In this document: in pieces, positions 42,771 to 51,538 of the stretch
Layout of the letters: each line of letters opens with the position of its first letter
Position numbering within the stretch: the first letter of the stretch is position 1
From: Diplonema papillatum
Lineage: Eukaryota; Euglenozoa; Diplonemea; Diplonemida; Diplonemidae
Assembly: GCA_030068145.1 (NCBI GenBank)
Contig: JAPJBO010000751.1
Location: 48,193 to 112,192, forward strand
Direction of reading: 5' to 3'
DNA: 64,000 nt
Translations under genes and position numbers: made by a program
Notes under the pieces: model-generated
Told to the model about the DNA's origin: nothing
What the model saw: the letters and a program-made list of their open reading frames with translations, nothing else
Databases searched by the model: none

Positions 42771-42985
42771 AACATAAGCGCCAGCTTGAAAGGAAATGCT
42801 CGACGATGCTGCCCGACAAAGAACAGAAGGGATCCCAAGTGCTGTAACTACCGAACCACGTGTTGAACGGACGTGAGGTCATGCGGGTCTACCCCTACAC
42901 GACAAATCACACAAACACAACAGGTCAAAAAATCCTGAGTGAGAAAACAACACACGGTGGTGTAAGCGAAGAACAAAGCTACGTC
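42771..42985 (+). repeat. Family F repeat, single copy in the TFB2 intron
   Basis: GCGCCAGCTTGAAAGGAAAT, GCTGTAACTACCGAACCACG and TACCCCTACACGACAAATCA match the long arms of the element at 53055-54495. The match ends near the GCTACGTCGAGTATTT motif. Confidence 0.85.
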
Positions 42986-42989
42986 GAGT

Positions 42990-43210
42990 ATTTTTTTTGT
43001 ATAAGCACCTGCTTTGTAGGAAATGCTTGAGGAGACTGCCAGTTGCGATAGATCAAAGGAGGTAAATGTGCTGTAGCCCACACGAAACACAGGTAACCCT
43101 GGGTTTAGTGGCGGGCGTAAGCGTTCAACAAAAAAGACCCACTTTGTAGTTGTATTGTTTTCTCCCCCTCTAGCCTCCTTCGAAATGAGCACAAGGCAGT
43201 CCCTCGAGTA
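42990..43210 (-). repeat. Dispersed repeat family B in the TFB2 intron
   Basis: Reverse orientation, near full-length: CTCGAGGGACTGCCTTGTGC to TTTCCTACAAAGCAGGTGCT. A second scrap of its end (TTGTATAAGCACCTGCTT) lies at 43215-43233. Confidence 0.87.
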
Positions 43211-43559
43211 TTTTTGTTGTATAAGCACCTGCTTCAGGCTATTATTATATTAGCTTCATTTTTCCTCAGCTCTCCAAATTCCGTCTCAATAGCTTATTTG
43301 CTTTTCCCGCTCTGAAATCGAGAAGCCTTTGTTTAGGCCACCCGAACCCCCCAGAAGGGGGGGTCCGGGGGGCTCCGCCCCCCGGCAAACGGTACGGTAC
43401 CTTCAGGCGGAGAAAGAGTTTGCACTTCTCCGTCCGTTTGTCGCGTTAAACATACGACCAACGTACTGGCGGCACTGTTTGCCATCTGTGTGACCCTCGC
43501 CCCGCTCCCCCTGGTGCACACTCCTGAAGCCAACATCCCATTTCAAATTCATCCACCAC

Positions 43560-43612
43560 TCAGATACTCTTGACTCTAGTCTGACTTTGTGCAGTGGTGT
43601 AGAATAGGTGAA
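43560..43612 (+). pseudogene. Short LSU rRNA fragment in the TFB2 intron
   Basis: CTTGACTCTAGTCTGACTTT then GTGCAGTGGTGTAGAATAGG matches the LSU region that follows the piece seen at 12411-12575. Confidence 0.7.
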
Positions 43613-43869
43613 GATCCTTCCGTCCTCCTGGAGCGCTAACAAGTAAGGCAATATCCAAGTGCGAACCCCGAGACGAAGAACAAGGTACAAGGTGCGCCCA
43701 ACACCGCGGTAGAAAAAAGGATACCAGGCCTCAAGGTTTCACAACCTACTGTGGGTGCTGTACACTCCCTTTACCCTTTTTGCATTTCTTTTCTGATGCT
43801 AGCATCAACCATGCATGAGAGGCAGTGCTCTGCCTGAACATTAAGCTAATATTTTTCCCCCCCTCGCAG

Positions 43870-44643
43870 GTGTGGTGTGCACTGCAGATCTGGCTGGCGC
43901 AGACGCTCAAGATCTCCGGCTTCGACGAAAAGCGGAAGAAGAACCTGCGCTCGCTGCTGGCCCGCACCGTCCTTTCCCTGGCGTTCCACCCTTTAGGGGT
44001 CTGGTACACACCCGAGTCGGAGCCCGTGCTGAAGCAGCTGGCGCACTTCGGGGTCGTTTTCTATGATCTGGGGCAGAATAAGTACAAGGTGACCCCCCTG
44101 GGCAAGTCGTTGACGGACCCGTCGGGCTCTACCCTGCAGGAAGAAGACATCGTGTGTGATGGTGACGTCATCGTGGAGACGAACAACAAAGTGTATGTGT
44201 ACACAAGCGACGTTTTCAAGACGAAGGTGCTCTCCTTGTTCGTGGACATCGATTTCGTCACGGAGGGAATGACGGTCGGACGGCTGACGAGGGATTCCCT
44301 GCAGCGGGCGTTTTCGAAGGACATCACGGCTGAACAGGTGATTGCATACCTCGACAGCAGGGCCCACCCCGAGATGAGGAGGCAGGGCAAGCGCGGGAAG
44401 CCGGCGTCGTACCTCCCGGACACGGTGGTGGATCAGTTCGTGTCGTGGGAGACCGAGCTGCGCAGGGTTTCGTTCACGCCGGCGGTGCTTTGCTCGTCGC
44501 TGAACCCGGGCATCATCTCACAAGTCCGTTCCGTGATGACCACCATGGCCGACGGCGACAGGGATGTCGTCTTGCACGCCTCTCGCAATGACCTCGTCCT
44601 CACACCGACCCTGTACGAGAAGTCGAAGCACCTCGTGGCTTGA
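43870..44643 (+). CDS. TFB2: TFIIH subunit p52/TFB2, exon 2
   Basis: Encodes residues 189-445 and the TGA stop. The total of 445 residues compares with 462 in human. It has the middle domain (LRSLLARTVLSLAFHPLGVW), the signature GDVIVETNNKVYVYTSDVFK, which corresponds to human FIVVETNYRLYAYTESEL, then TAEQVIAYLDSRAHPEMRRQ, matching AQQIIHFLRTRAHPVM. The C-terminal region DVVLHASRNDLVLTP corresponds to the part that pairs with the small p8/TTDA subunit in known structures. The frame has no internal disruptions, so this copy is intact. Three broken copies of this exon follow downstream. Its expression cannot be judged from sequence. Confidence 0.92.
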   Translation: MWCALQIWLAQTLKISGFDEKRKKNLRSLLARTVLSLAFHPLGVWYTPESEPVLKQLAHFGVVFYDLGQNKYKVTPLGKSLTDPSGSTLQEEDIVCDGDVIVETNNKVYVYTSDVFKTKVLSLFVDIDFVTEGMTVGRLTRDSLQRAFSKDITAEQVIAYLDSRAHPEMRRQGKRGKPASYLPDTVVDQFVSWETELRRVSFTPAVLCSSLNPGIISQVRSVMTTMADGDRDVVLHASRNDLVLTPTLYEKSKHLVA

Positions 44644-44649
44644 TCAGCG

Positions 44650-45510
44650 TAGGGAAACCCTGGAGAAGAGCGCTGTGACAAGCGACGTTTTCAAGCGAAA
44701 GCCCGCTCCTTGTTGGTAGGCGTAGCATCGACTTCGTCGCGGAGGGAATGTCTGCAGACCCACTGTTAACCCATTTGCTCTGAGACTTGCATAGCTTAAT
44801 CCTTGAAACAAGCATGTGAATTAAACTAGACTGCGTTGAGGAAAATCTGACGAATCAGAGGTTTCCCTCTGCCTTGCATCGTGTCGATGAAGGTCGGACG
44901 GCTGACGAGGGATTCTCTGCACTGAACAGGTGATTGCATACCTGGCGACAGCAGGGCGCACCCCGAGATGAGGATGCAGGGCAAGCGCGGGAAGCCAGCG
45001 TACCTCCCCGTGGTGGATCAGTTCGTGTCGTGGGAGACCGAGCTGCACAGGGTTTCGTTCACGCCGGCGGTGCTTGCTCGTCGTTTTCAAGCGAAAGCCC
45101 TCTCCTTGTTCGTTGGCATCGATTTCGTCGCGAAGGAGTGTCTGCAGACCCACTGTTAACCCATTTACTCGGAGACTTGCGTGACGTAATCCTTGAAACA
45201 ACCATGTGACTGTACTGGCGGAATCAACCAGGTTTCTTGTCACTCAAACCAGACTGGACCGAGGAAAATATGACGAATCAGAGATTCTACCTTGCATCGT
45301 GTCGATGAAGGACGCACGAGGGATTCACCGTGGTGGATCAGTTCGTGTCGTGGGAGACCGAGCTGCGCAGAGTTTCGTTCACGCCGGCGGTGCACCATGC
45401 GGCGACAGGGATGTCGTCCTGCACGCCTCTCGCAATGACCTCGTCCTCACACCGACCCTATACGAGTAGTCGAAGCACCTCGTGGCTTGATCGGCGTAGG
45501 CAAGTCCTGG
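44650..45510 (+). pseudogene. Three broken tandem copies of TFB2 exon 2
   Basis: Copy 1 (44680-44760) covers AAGCGACGTTTTCAAG and the following helix region. Copy 2 (44890-45145) holds GGTCGGACGGCTGACGAGGG, GATTGCATACCTGGCGACAG and the GTGTCGTGGGAGACCGAGCT block, then jumps to the earlier exon region. Copy 3 (45295-45515) runs to CGAGTAGTCGAAGCACCTCG, with a stop in place of the AAG codon of KSKHLVA, and again continues with the post-gene sequence. Deletions and stops make all three non-coding. Repeat flanks (TGTCTGCAGACCCACTGTTA) recur between copies 1 and 2. Confidence 0.9.
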
Positions 45511-46080
45511 AAGAAGAACGCGTGTGGCAAGCGACGCGAAATCTCACTCCTTGTTTTGTGGGCATGGCATCGATACGGCTCCCCCATCTTAGCAGTGTGC
45601 TGACTTTGTCGACGTAAACTATCAGCCCCCCATCCGCGAAGGGTTAAGGTTGAGGTAGAACACTGCCTCTCATGCATGTTTGGTGCTCGGCAAAACCCGT
45701 TTTCACAATTCTTCGAACGATGGTGAAAAGCAAGAAATAAAGAAAAGCCTTCGCCCTTCCAACCAGCCGTATGGATGCCGCTGGTCTAGCCGCACCTTGA
45801 ATCTCAGAATAGCGAAGACAATGCATTCCACAAGGTTCTTCGGGGGGGGGGGGGGGGGGGGGGGGGTGCTTTTCCCTCGTGCCGCTTCTCCGTTAGCCCA
45901 AAGCAGCAACCCGCCGCCCTTCTCCTAGCTTCTGGCGATTCTCTTGTGGACAGCTGGCTGTCTTTCTACCTCACCGTTTGGACGAGTGGCGTTCGTATCC
46001 GTGCTGCTTCTCGGCATTTGACTGCCTCGGTCCGAGTCGGACGAGAGCGAGCTAGCGTCGTGGAGTCGTGCTCTGCCTAA
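45511..46080. other. No gene; remnant sequence and a G run
   Basis: 45511-45640 may include a further, badly decayed TFB2 tail (TCCTTGTTTTGTGGGCATGG is like CTCCTTGTTCGTGGACATCG). A G run occupies 45842-45867. CACTGCCTCTCATGCATG at 45660 repeats the inverse of 43810 and 55352 sequences (CATGCATGAGAGGCAGTG), so that 18-mer is another dispersed word. Confidence 0.45.
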
Positions 46081-46089
46081 ACATTAAAC

Positions 46090-46320
46090 TAAGATTTCCC
46101 CCCGAAGGATGAGGAGGGCGCGGCCAGAGAACCCCGTGCCGTTCCGCTTCGTAGCCCGTCTTCGCAATGGCGCGTAGGCATGCAGGCGGTGCTGAAGAAC
46201 CTCGCGTAAGGCTCGGTCACCGAGGGCGAGCCCGCCGGCCGGACCACAACCGAAGTCCGGCACGCGCTGCGCGTCGTGCAGGTTGCGTTGAGACGCCTTC
46301 GTGCTAAGCGCGTGCACATA
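46090..46320 (+). pseudogene. Broken copy of the 5' end of the Dzip1-like gene
   Basis: GCGGTGCTGAAGAACCTCGC, then GGCTCGGTCACCGAGGG and GACCACAACCGAAGTCCGGC match 47057-47160 almost base for base, but the TAC codon of LAYGS is TAA here, and the match breaks at about 46290. It lies 850 bp upstream of the intact gene. Confidence 0.9.
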
Positions 46321-46786
46321 AGTCGATCTTTGAGTGCGTGAGCCCCTCCGAAGAAAGGTCCATCACACTAGTTCCAGGCTACTTAGCCCGGGTCTCCGGG
46401 TCGCGTCCCCCTCCTTCTCTTGGTCGCCTGGTCTTGCGTCTTGTTGGTCCGTCCGGGCTGGTCGCTTCGCGCTTCCCCTTCGTCTCGCATCACTTCGTCT
46501 TCACTCCCTGCCTCACGGGCTTCCTCGGTCTGTGCCACCTGCGACGCGGGCCGCTTTGCTGCTCGTCTGCGCGTCGACTGCTCTGCTAAGCGCGTGCAGC
46601 GGGGATGACTGAAAATCTAGTGGACATGGGCATAAAGCGTTAAATGGAAATACATGAAAGCGAGAACGTGGAGAAGCCCTGTTTAATAGATTCACGGCTC
46701 AACTAGCGCACGAGGTTTGCCTGACATCGCACCTCCTTTCTGATACTGAGTCGATGCTCTTTCCCACTAGATCTTCAGTCACTCAG
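46321..46786. other. No gene recognised
   Basis: A pyrimidine-rich stretch with open frames in several phases (46334-46612) but no known domain. GCTAAGCGCGTGCA occurs at 46305 and 46586, flanking about 280 bp. Confidence 0.4.
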
Positions 46787-46870
46787 CCATGGTTAAGACG
46801 TACGAAAACCTAACTAGTATAGCGCAAAGCTAGCAGAAAAAGCCTCTGGGCAAACCCCCGTTTTCACATT
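46787..46870 (+). repeat. Family D repeat just upstream of the Dzip1-like gene
   Basis: CCATGGTTAAGACGTACGAA, GCGCAAAGCTAGCAGAAAAA and CCCGTTTTCACATTTCCTG are the right half of family D. A pyrimidine-rich run and TTATTCCAG (to 46902) follow, which could be a 3' splice site 40 bp before the start codon. Confidence 0.8.
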
Positions 46871-46941
46871 TCCTGTTTCCACTTCAACTCTCTTATTCCA
46901 GGCTGAGGCACTTTGGTGCAGGGGGCCAAGGCTAAGGGAAG

Positions 46942-49900
46942 ATGGCAGCGCAGAGGATGCCAGCGTTCAGCTTCCGCCAAAGCAGAGACAGCTTGCGCCT
47001 GGCCCCGCTCCTGGCGCTCGACGTCGACCGGCTGGAGGAGGACGTCGTCCCCCTGCAGGCGGTGCTGAAGAACCTCGCGTACGGCTCGGTCACCGAGGGT
47101 GAGCTCTCCGGCCGGACCACAACCGAAGTCCGGCACGCGCTGCGCGTCGTGCAAGTCGCCCTCCAGTACCAGATGCACACCCAGCGGCACCTGGCCGACA
47201 CCGTGAAAACCCTGCGGGCCGCGGCGTCCGAGACCGGACGGGGTGCGTTCGATGCGGAACGCATCGAACTCACCTCGCTGAGGCTCGAGCTGCTCAAGAC
47301 GCAGCGGGACCTCGCAGACCACAAGGCAGCCGCGGCCGCAACCCTCGCACCCCCTCCCCGCCGCGCCGCGGCCGGCACGCAGACCGACGCCGCCGCCGCG
47401 GAACAGCCGCCGAAGCCCGCGGAATCGGCGTTCCACTACAACTGCAACCCGATCCCTTTCCGGCCGCACCCGTCGTCCGAGTGGCTGCACCCGTTCCTCG
47501 CTCACCCGTACCCGCCATCCCCCACGCACGCCTACCCCATCTCGCCAGTATACCCCACTGGTTACACCCACGCGTACGTCCCGGCGGCGTCTCCCCCGCC
47601 GCCCGCGCCTTCGGCGTACCCGCATGCGTTCGGCGGAGCCCCGGGAGGGTATTACCCCAGCAGCCAGGTTGCCCCTGTGCCGGCGGGGGGGCTGCTGGGC
47701 GGGCAAGAGGAGGAGCGGCTGAGCTCGGAGACGATCCGGTCGCTCATCGGGTTGCTGCAGAGGGCGGCGGTGCCGCGGGAGGGGGGAGCCCCCGACGAGG
47801 AGGCGGCCGCGCAGGCGCGGGAGAAGAAGCAGCGGCGGCACGACCGTCGCCGGCGCGACGCGAGCCGCCGCCGCGGCGGGCGGGAGGCGAAGCAGACCTC
47901 CCCGTCGTCCAAAAACGACGACGAAGACGCCGAATCTGCCAGCACCGCGTGGGGCGCGCACGAGCCCACGGACACCCGCCGCCAACCACCCCCCCGGCAC
48001 CTTTTCCTGCCGGAAAACGACCTCTCGACGCTCCAGAACACCCTCCAGCACCCCCTCCCGCACCGGACCGCGGGCGAATCATCCGACTCGCCCGTCCATG
48101 GGACGCCCCCGGAGCCTCTCTCCGCCAGCCGTCCGCAGAATCCGGATGCCGGGCGTGGGTCGGCTCTGCCTGGAAACCCGCAGGGCGCAGCCGGCGCGCG
48201 GTCGTCGGGGGTGGGTTCCCCGGCGACTCCGTCTGACTTCTCGGCGGCGCCCGCCGAAGGCGCAGCGAAGAAGAAGCCGCGGAAGGGCAGCCACGGGGCG
48301 CGGGCCCCGCCGCCGCCGCCGCCCACGAGCGGCGTGTGCAGCCTGTCGTCGCAGGTCGTCACCGCGAACCAAGTCCGAACCACCACCACCACCACCACCA
48401 CCGCCGCCGCCGCCGCCGCCGCTGCCGACTCTCCCGCCAGCGCCGCCGCGGAAGAAATCGCGTACCGTCAGCACCGGAGGGGGAGCAAGGGTGGGGTGGC
48501 CGAGGAGGCCCTGGGCGAGAAAAGGCCGTCGAGAGGGCACGGAGACAGGGACACCAGTGACAGGGTGGATCCGATCGCGTCGGAAAGAAGGGGCGATGGG
48601 AGTGGCAGGCGGTCATCGAGGGGGCATGGAGACAGGGAAACCAGTGACGGCGTGGGTCAAATTGCGTCGGAAAGAAGGGGTGCCGCGAGTGAAAGAAGGT
48701 CATCAAGGGGGCATGGCGACAGGGACCCCAGTGATCGCGTGGAACAAACCCCGTCGGAAGGCGGCCACACTCCGGGGAGAAGGGCATCGAGGGGCCCTCA
48801 AGCGGCGGAAGCGCCGGAAGAGTCGGCGGAGGATCGACCGACCGGCTCGAGGAGAAACAGCACGCGGGCGGCGCTGAAGAACCAGGACCTGCGCCTGCAG
48901 CAGCTGGCGGCGTCCGGGTCCGCGGTAGGCCGCGGCGGGAGCGAAAACGGGACGCCGCGGAGCGCCGGGATCGCGGGCGCTGCGGTGAGTGATCTGGGGT
49001 CGGTCCGTGCGCGGCTGGAGCGCGCGGCGACCGAGCAGGAGGACCAGCTGCGCGAGGTGAAGGAGGCCGCGCGCCGGCTCGTCGCGCAGAAGCGGGACTT
49101 GGAAGAAAAGGCGGAGGAGGCCGCCCGTGAGGTCGACGAACTCCTCGCCACCACGAAGAGCGAGGCCAAGAAAAAGATGGAGCGCGAAGTCGAAGACTGC
49201 GAGCGCGCCCTCCAAGCCAAGCGCCGGGAAATGGAAAAACGGGCCGAGGTCCAGAAGGAAGAGCAGGAGCGGATCATGCGCGAAAAAGCCGCCGAACTCG
49301 AAGAGTCGCACCGCCAGCGCCTCGAACAGCGCCAGCGCGAGCTGGCCGCCGAGGACGAGAGGTACAGAGCCGAGTTGCAGTCGAGGAGAGAGGCGGAAGA
49401 AGAGGCATACCGGGCGGCCCGGGCGAAGGACAGGGAAAACACCCGGATTTCCCACGCGGTGCTGCAAGAGGAAGCGGAGCGCGAGCGGCAGACGCTCCTG
49501 CGCCAGGCCTCCGCCGCGGGGCCCGCCGCCCCGTTGAAGGTGGCCCTGCTGAACCCCATGAACCCCGCCCCGGCGAACGCAGACCTGCCGACGACACCCC
49601 CGCGGCGCCTCTCGCAGGATCCGCCGCTGGACACCCTGGCGCGGCCGGCTTCGAGCGCGTCGATGGGCAGCACGTCGGGCACGTTCCCGCAGCAGACCCA
49701 GCGGCTGCACCACCTCCCGTCCGACCGTGCGATGCCGAGGCCCGAACCCGAGTTCCCGGCCGCGTCGCTGTCGCCGGCGACTTCGTCGGCGACCCCCGCG
49801 AGGCACGAGGCCCAGCCGAGCAGCTTCGCGATGGCGGTCTGCCCGCTCTGCGCGCTGAACGTGCGGCTGGTCGACATCGCTGACCACCGCGCGTTCCACT

Positions 49901-50295
49901 GCCCGCTGCGGCCGTCGGCCCAGGCGACGAGCATGTGCAACAAGTGCGGGGAAGAAGTGCCGCTGGCGGACATCGCGACGCACAAGGACGTGTGCATCCA
50001 CAAGGACGAGCCGACCGACACCGAGTCCGGTACCGGGTCCGACGGCGGGTCGACGTCGGGCGAAGGCTTCGCCTTCGAGCCGCAGGTGTCGTGGCAAGTT
50101 GCCACGCAGATGCGGAGCACGCATTCCCCCGTGACCCCGGTTCATCTCGGCGCCGCGGGCGCGGCGCCTGCGGCGCAAGCCGAGCCGGCCCCTTCGTTCG
50201 CCCGCCCTTCAGCCTCGTACCTCGAGTCGAAGGCTGAGCTGGAGGCTTTGGAGAGGGAGCAGCGAGAGTTCGAGAGAAAGCAAAGCGGGTTGTGA
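46942..50295 (+). CDS. Dzip1-like protein with coiled coil and paired zinc fingers
   Basis: A single intact frame of 1117 residues. Residues about 8-95 (FSFRQSRDSLRLAPLLALDV, then DRLEEDVVPLQAVLKNLAY and RVVQVALQYQMHTQRHLADT) match the pattern of the Dzip-like N-terminal domain: F-x-FR-R, LDVDR, and a QL-x-x-YLL-x-x-Q helix. Known Dzip1/Iguana proteins act at the basal body and ciliary transition zone. A proline/tyrosine-rich linker, histidine and alanine runs, and three to four 29-residue RGHGDRDTSDRV repeats (48531-48790) follow. A long coiled coil spans residues about 680-865. The C-terminus has two C-x2-C-x11-H-x4-C fingers (CPLCALNVRLVDIADH and CNKCGEEVPLADIATH, residues 966-1016), of the kind that bind ubiquitin or protein partners. 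The usual Dzip1 C2H2 finger after the N-domain is not seen. Decayed partial copies lie upstream and downstream. The family assignment is inferred from pattern, not alignment. Confidence 0.85.
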   Translation: MAAQRMPAFSFRQSRDSLRLAPLLALDVDRLEEDVVPLQAVLKNLAYGSVTEGELSGRTTTEVRHALRVVQVALQYQMHTQRHLADTVKTLRAAASETGRGAFDAERIELTSLRLELLKTQRDLADHKAAAAATLAPPPRRAAAGTQTDAAAAEQPPKPAESAFHYNCNPIPFRPHPSSEWLHPFLAHPYPPSPTHAYPISPVYPTGYTHAYVPAASPPPPAPSAYPHAFGGAPGGYYPSSQVAPVPAGGLLGGQEEERLSSETIRSLIGLLQRAAVPREGGAPDEEAAAQAREKKQRRHDRRRRDASRRRGGREAKQTSPSSKNDDEDAESASTAWGAHEPTDTRRQPPPRHLFLPENDLSTLQNTLQHPLPHRTAGESSDSPVHGTPPEPLSASRPQNPDAGRGSALPGNPQGAAGARSSGVGSPATPSDFSAAPAEGAAKKKPRKGSHGARAPPPPPPTSGVCSLSSQVVTANQVRTTTTTTTTAAAAAAAADSPASAAAEEIAYRQHRRGSKGGVAEEALGEKRPSRGHGDRDTSDRVDPIASERRGDGSGRRSSRGHGDRETSDGVGQIASERRGAASERRSSRGHGDRDPSDRVEQTPSEGGHTPGRRASRGPQAAEAPEESAEDRPTGSRRNSTRAALKNQDLRLQQLAASGSAVGRGGSENGTPRSAGIAGAAVSDLGSVRARLERAATEQEDQLREVKEAARRLVAQKRDLEEKAEEAAREVDELLATTKSEAKKKMEREVEDCERALQAKRREMEKRAEVQKEEQERIMREKAAELEESHRQRLEQRQRELAAEDERYRAELQSRREAEEEAYRAARAKDRENTRISHAVLQEEAERERQTLLRQASAAGPAAPLKVALLNPMNPAPANADLPTTPPRRLSQDPPLDTLARPASSASMGSTSGTFPQQTQRLHHLPSDRAMPRPEPEFPAASLSPATSSATPARHEAQPSSFAMAVCPLCALNVRLVDIADHRAFHCPLRPSAQATSMCNKCGEEVPLADIATHKDVCIHKDEPTDTESGTGSDGGSTSGEGFAFEPQVSWQVATQMRSTHSPVTPVHLGAAGAAPAAQAEPAPSFARPSASYLESKAELEALEREQREFERKQSGL
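48531..48790 (+). repeat. 87-bp coding repeat inside the Dzip1-like gene
   Basis: Three copies of an 87-bp unit, plus a partial fourth, begin GGGCATGGAGACAGGGA-type at 48536, 48623 and 48710. The unit length is divisible by three and the frame is kept, so copy-number change would alter a disordered, charged region only. Confidence 0.85.
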
Positions 50296-50440
50296 CGGGG
50301 TATTCCGAAAAAGGTCGGGAGATGAAGAGCACGTGCAAGTAGCACGTCGTGATTGATTTCGCACGGCGTGTCGATGCTATGTGACGAACGTACCATGTGA
50401 CCACGCGTTGTACCTGTGTTGACCTGCATTAACATCCGAA

Positions 50441-50590
50441 ACATTCCATGGCCACCGTCCTGCCGTCGAGATGAACCGACACCCTTTGTGGGATCTGATG
50501 AGCGATCACTCGGACACCTTAAGTTAGCTCTCGGTTCATCCCGCGTCGCACCAGAAGTGGCTCACTTAGAACCAGGATTCTACGTCAGGG
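50441..50590 (-). pseudogene. LSU rRNA fragment, antisense
   Basis: CCATGGCCACCGTCCTGCCG, ACACCCTTTGTGGGATCTGA and GGTTCATCCCGCGTCGCACC on the plus strand repeat 39288-39450, with a 15-bp deletion in the CAGTCCTGCTTACC part. It ends near TTCTACGT. Confidence 0.85.
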
Positions 50591-50654
50591 TTCAATAAAG
50601 TAACCCGAGCTCACGCCCCCAAAACAAGTGAGTCGAGCCGTGCATGCGAAGGAA

Positions 50655-50800
50655 AACGTGCCACAAGGGCGACCCGATCGACACCGAGTCTGGCACAGAA
50701 CCAGGCGGTGAGTCGACGACCAAGACTTTGCCTTCGAGCCGCAGCTGTCGTGGCAAATTGCTACGCAGGTGCGGTGCACGATTTCCCGATGACGCCTCAC
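50655..50800 (+). pseudogene. Broken copy of the 3' part of the Dzip1-like gene
   Basis: GACCGACACCGAGTC-type text (here GATCGACACCGAGTCTGGCA), TTTGCCTTCGAGCCGCAG and GTCGTGGCAAATTGCTACGC match 50010-50130 of the intact gene with numerous substitutions and a deletion. It lies 370 bp after the stop codon. Confidence 0.85.
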
Positions 50801-51457
50801 TTCTCTTCCCCATGCGATGACGGTTGAACCCTATTGGCGGCCTTTCAGTGCGGCTTTGACACCCGAATCGTCCCACGCGTGTTCGTCTCCTTATTCCGTG
50901 TTCGTTAGCATCGTCGTGTGGCATGAGTTGTCTAAAATGACGGTATCTGAATACGCGTACACTCACCCTCCACCGACAATGCCTGCATTGTACTCCCCAG
51001 TTAAGTACGCCTGACGAGAACAGAGGAAAATAAGACAGCCAAAAGCAGATTGTTGACAGCTTGTAGAGAAGTACACAGGATAGATACTACCGAAAGTGAG
51101 CTCCTTATTTCCGCCGCTTGTCTTTTCTATGTTCTCATCACCAACAGTCTTGCGGGTCGCCCTACATTGGATTGTGAAGGCTAGCCAGTAGAAAGCGTGT
51201 TTTGGTGGTTGATCCGGACTTTTACCAGAAGTAAGTGGCAAATTTGTTCCAAATTCTGGGTCCAAACTTTGGGTGCGCGTGAGACGTGCTGGCCGCCGCC
51301 GTGGGCTGTGCGGTTGCCAAAAAGAGCCCGCGATGTATCCAGAACGCCCCCCGCCCCGGCTGTGCCAACATCGGCGCAGTCGTCCATACTGTGACAGGGG
51401 GGCACTTCGCGCCTACCAACATTAAACCACGATTCTTCAGAGCACTACACGCAAACA
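50801..51457. other. No gene recognised
   Basis: Open frames are shorter than 100 codons and contain no known motifs. There are no long matches to the rest of the window. Confidence 0.4.
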
Positions 51458-51515
51458 CGCCAAAAGAATTACCAGAGCACAAAGGATATCTTCCCATATT
51501 GACGAGGATCTAAAA
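51458..51515 (+). promoter_or_regulatory. Family A head just upstream of the 289-residue gene
   Basis: AGAGCACAAAGGATATCTTC then CCATATTGACGAGGATCTAA, about 27 bp before the start codon. It matches the left flank and first bases of family A at 30400-30440 and 36212-36260, but the CCCGGAGAC body is lost. Whether it is promoter, 5' leader or repeat residue is unknown. Confidence 0.5.
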
Positions 51516-51538
51516 AGGAGCACAATTGAGAAGCGCCG

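Larger units (their letters stand above)
42552..43869 (+). other. TFB2 intron, 1318 bp, GT-AG, with repeats
   Basis: Donor CAG followed by GTAGAC and acceptor CCCCTCGCAG. The two exons join in phase 0 to give PTPAQ-VWCALQIW, aligning with human DTPAQ-LWYFMLQY. The intron carries a family F fragment (42771-42985), a minus-strand family B element (42990-43210), an inverted CCCCCCGGA-type GC hairpin (43345-43385) and an LSU rRNA scrap (43565-43610). Repeat insertion therefore explains most of its length. Confidence 0.88.

Noticed and set aside
46864..48063. Long minus-strand open frame (399 codons) opposite the Dzip1-like gene
   Set aside because: It is antisense to an intact, domain-bearing frame; GC-rich codon bias leaves the opposite strand open. 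Composition is arginine/glycine-rich nonsense.
48703..50178. Minus-strand open frames of 440-491 codons
   Set aside because: Same reason: shadows of the plus-strand coiled-coil and zinc-finger region.
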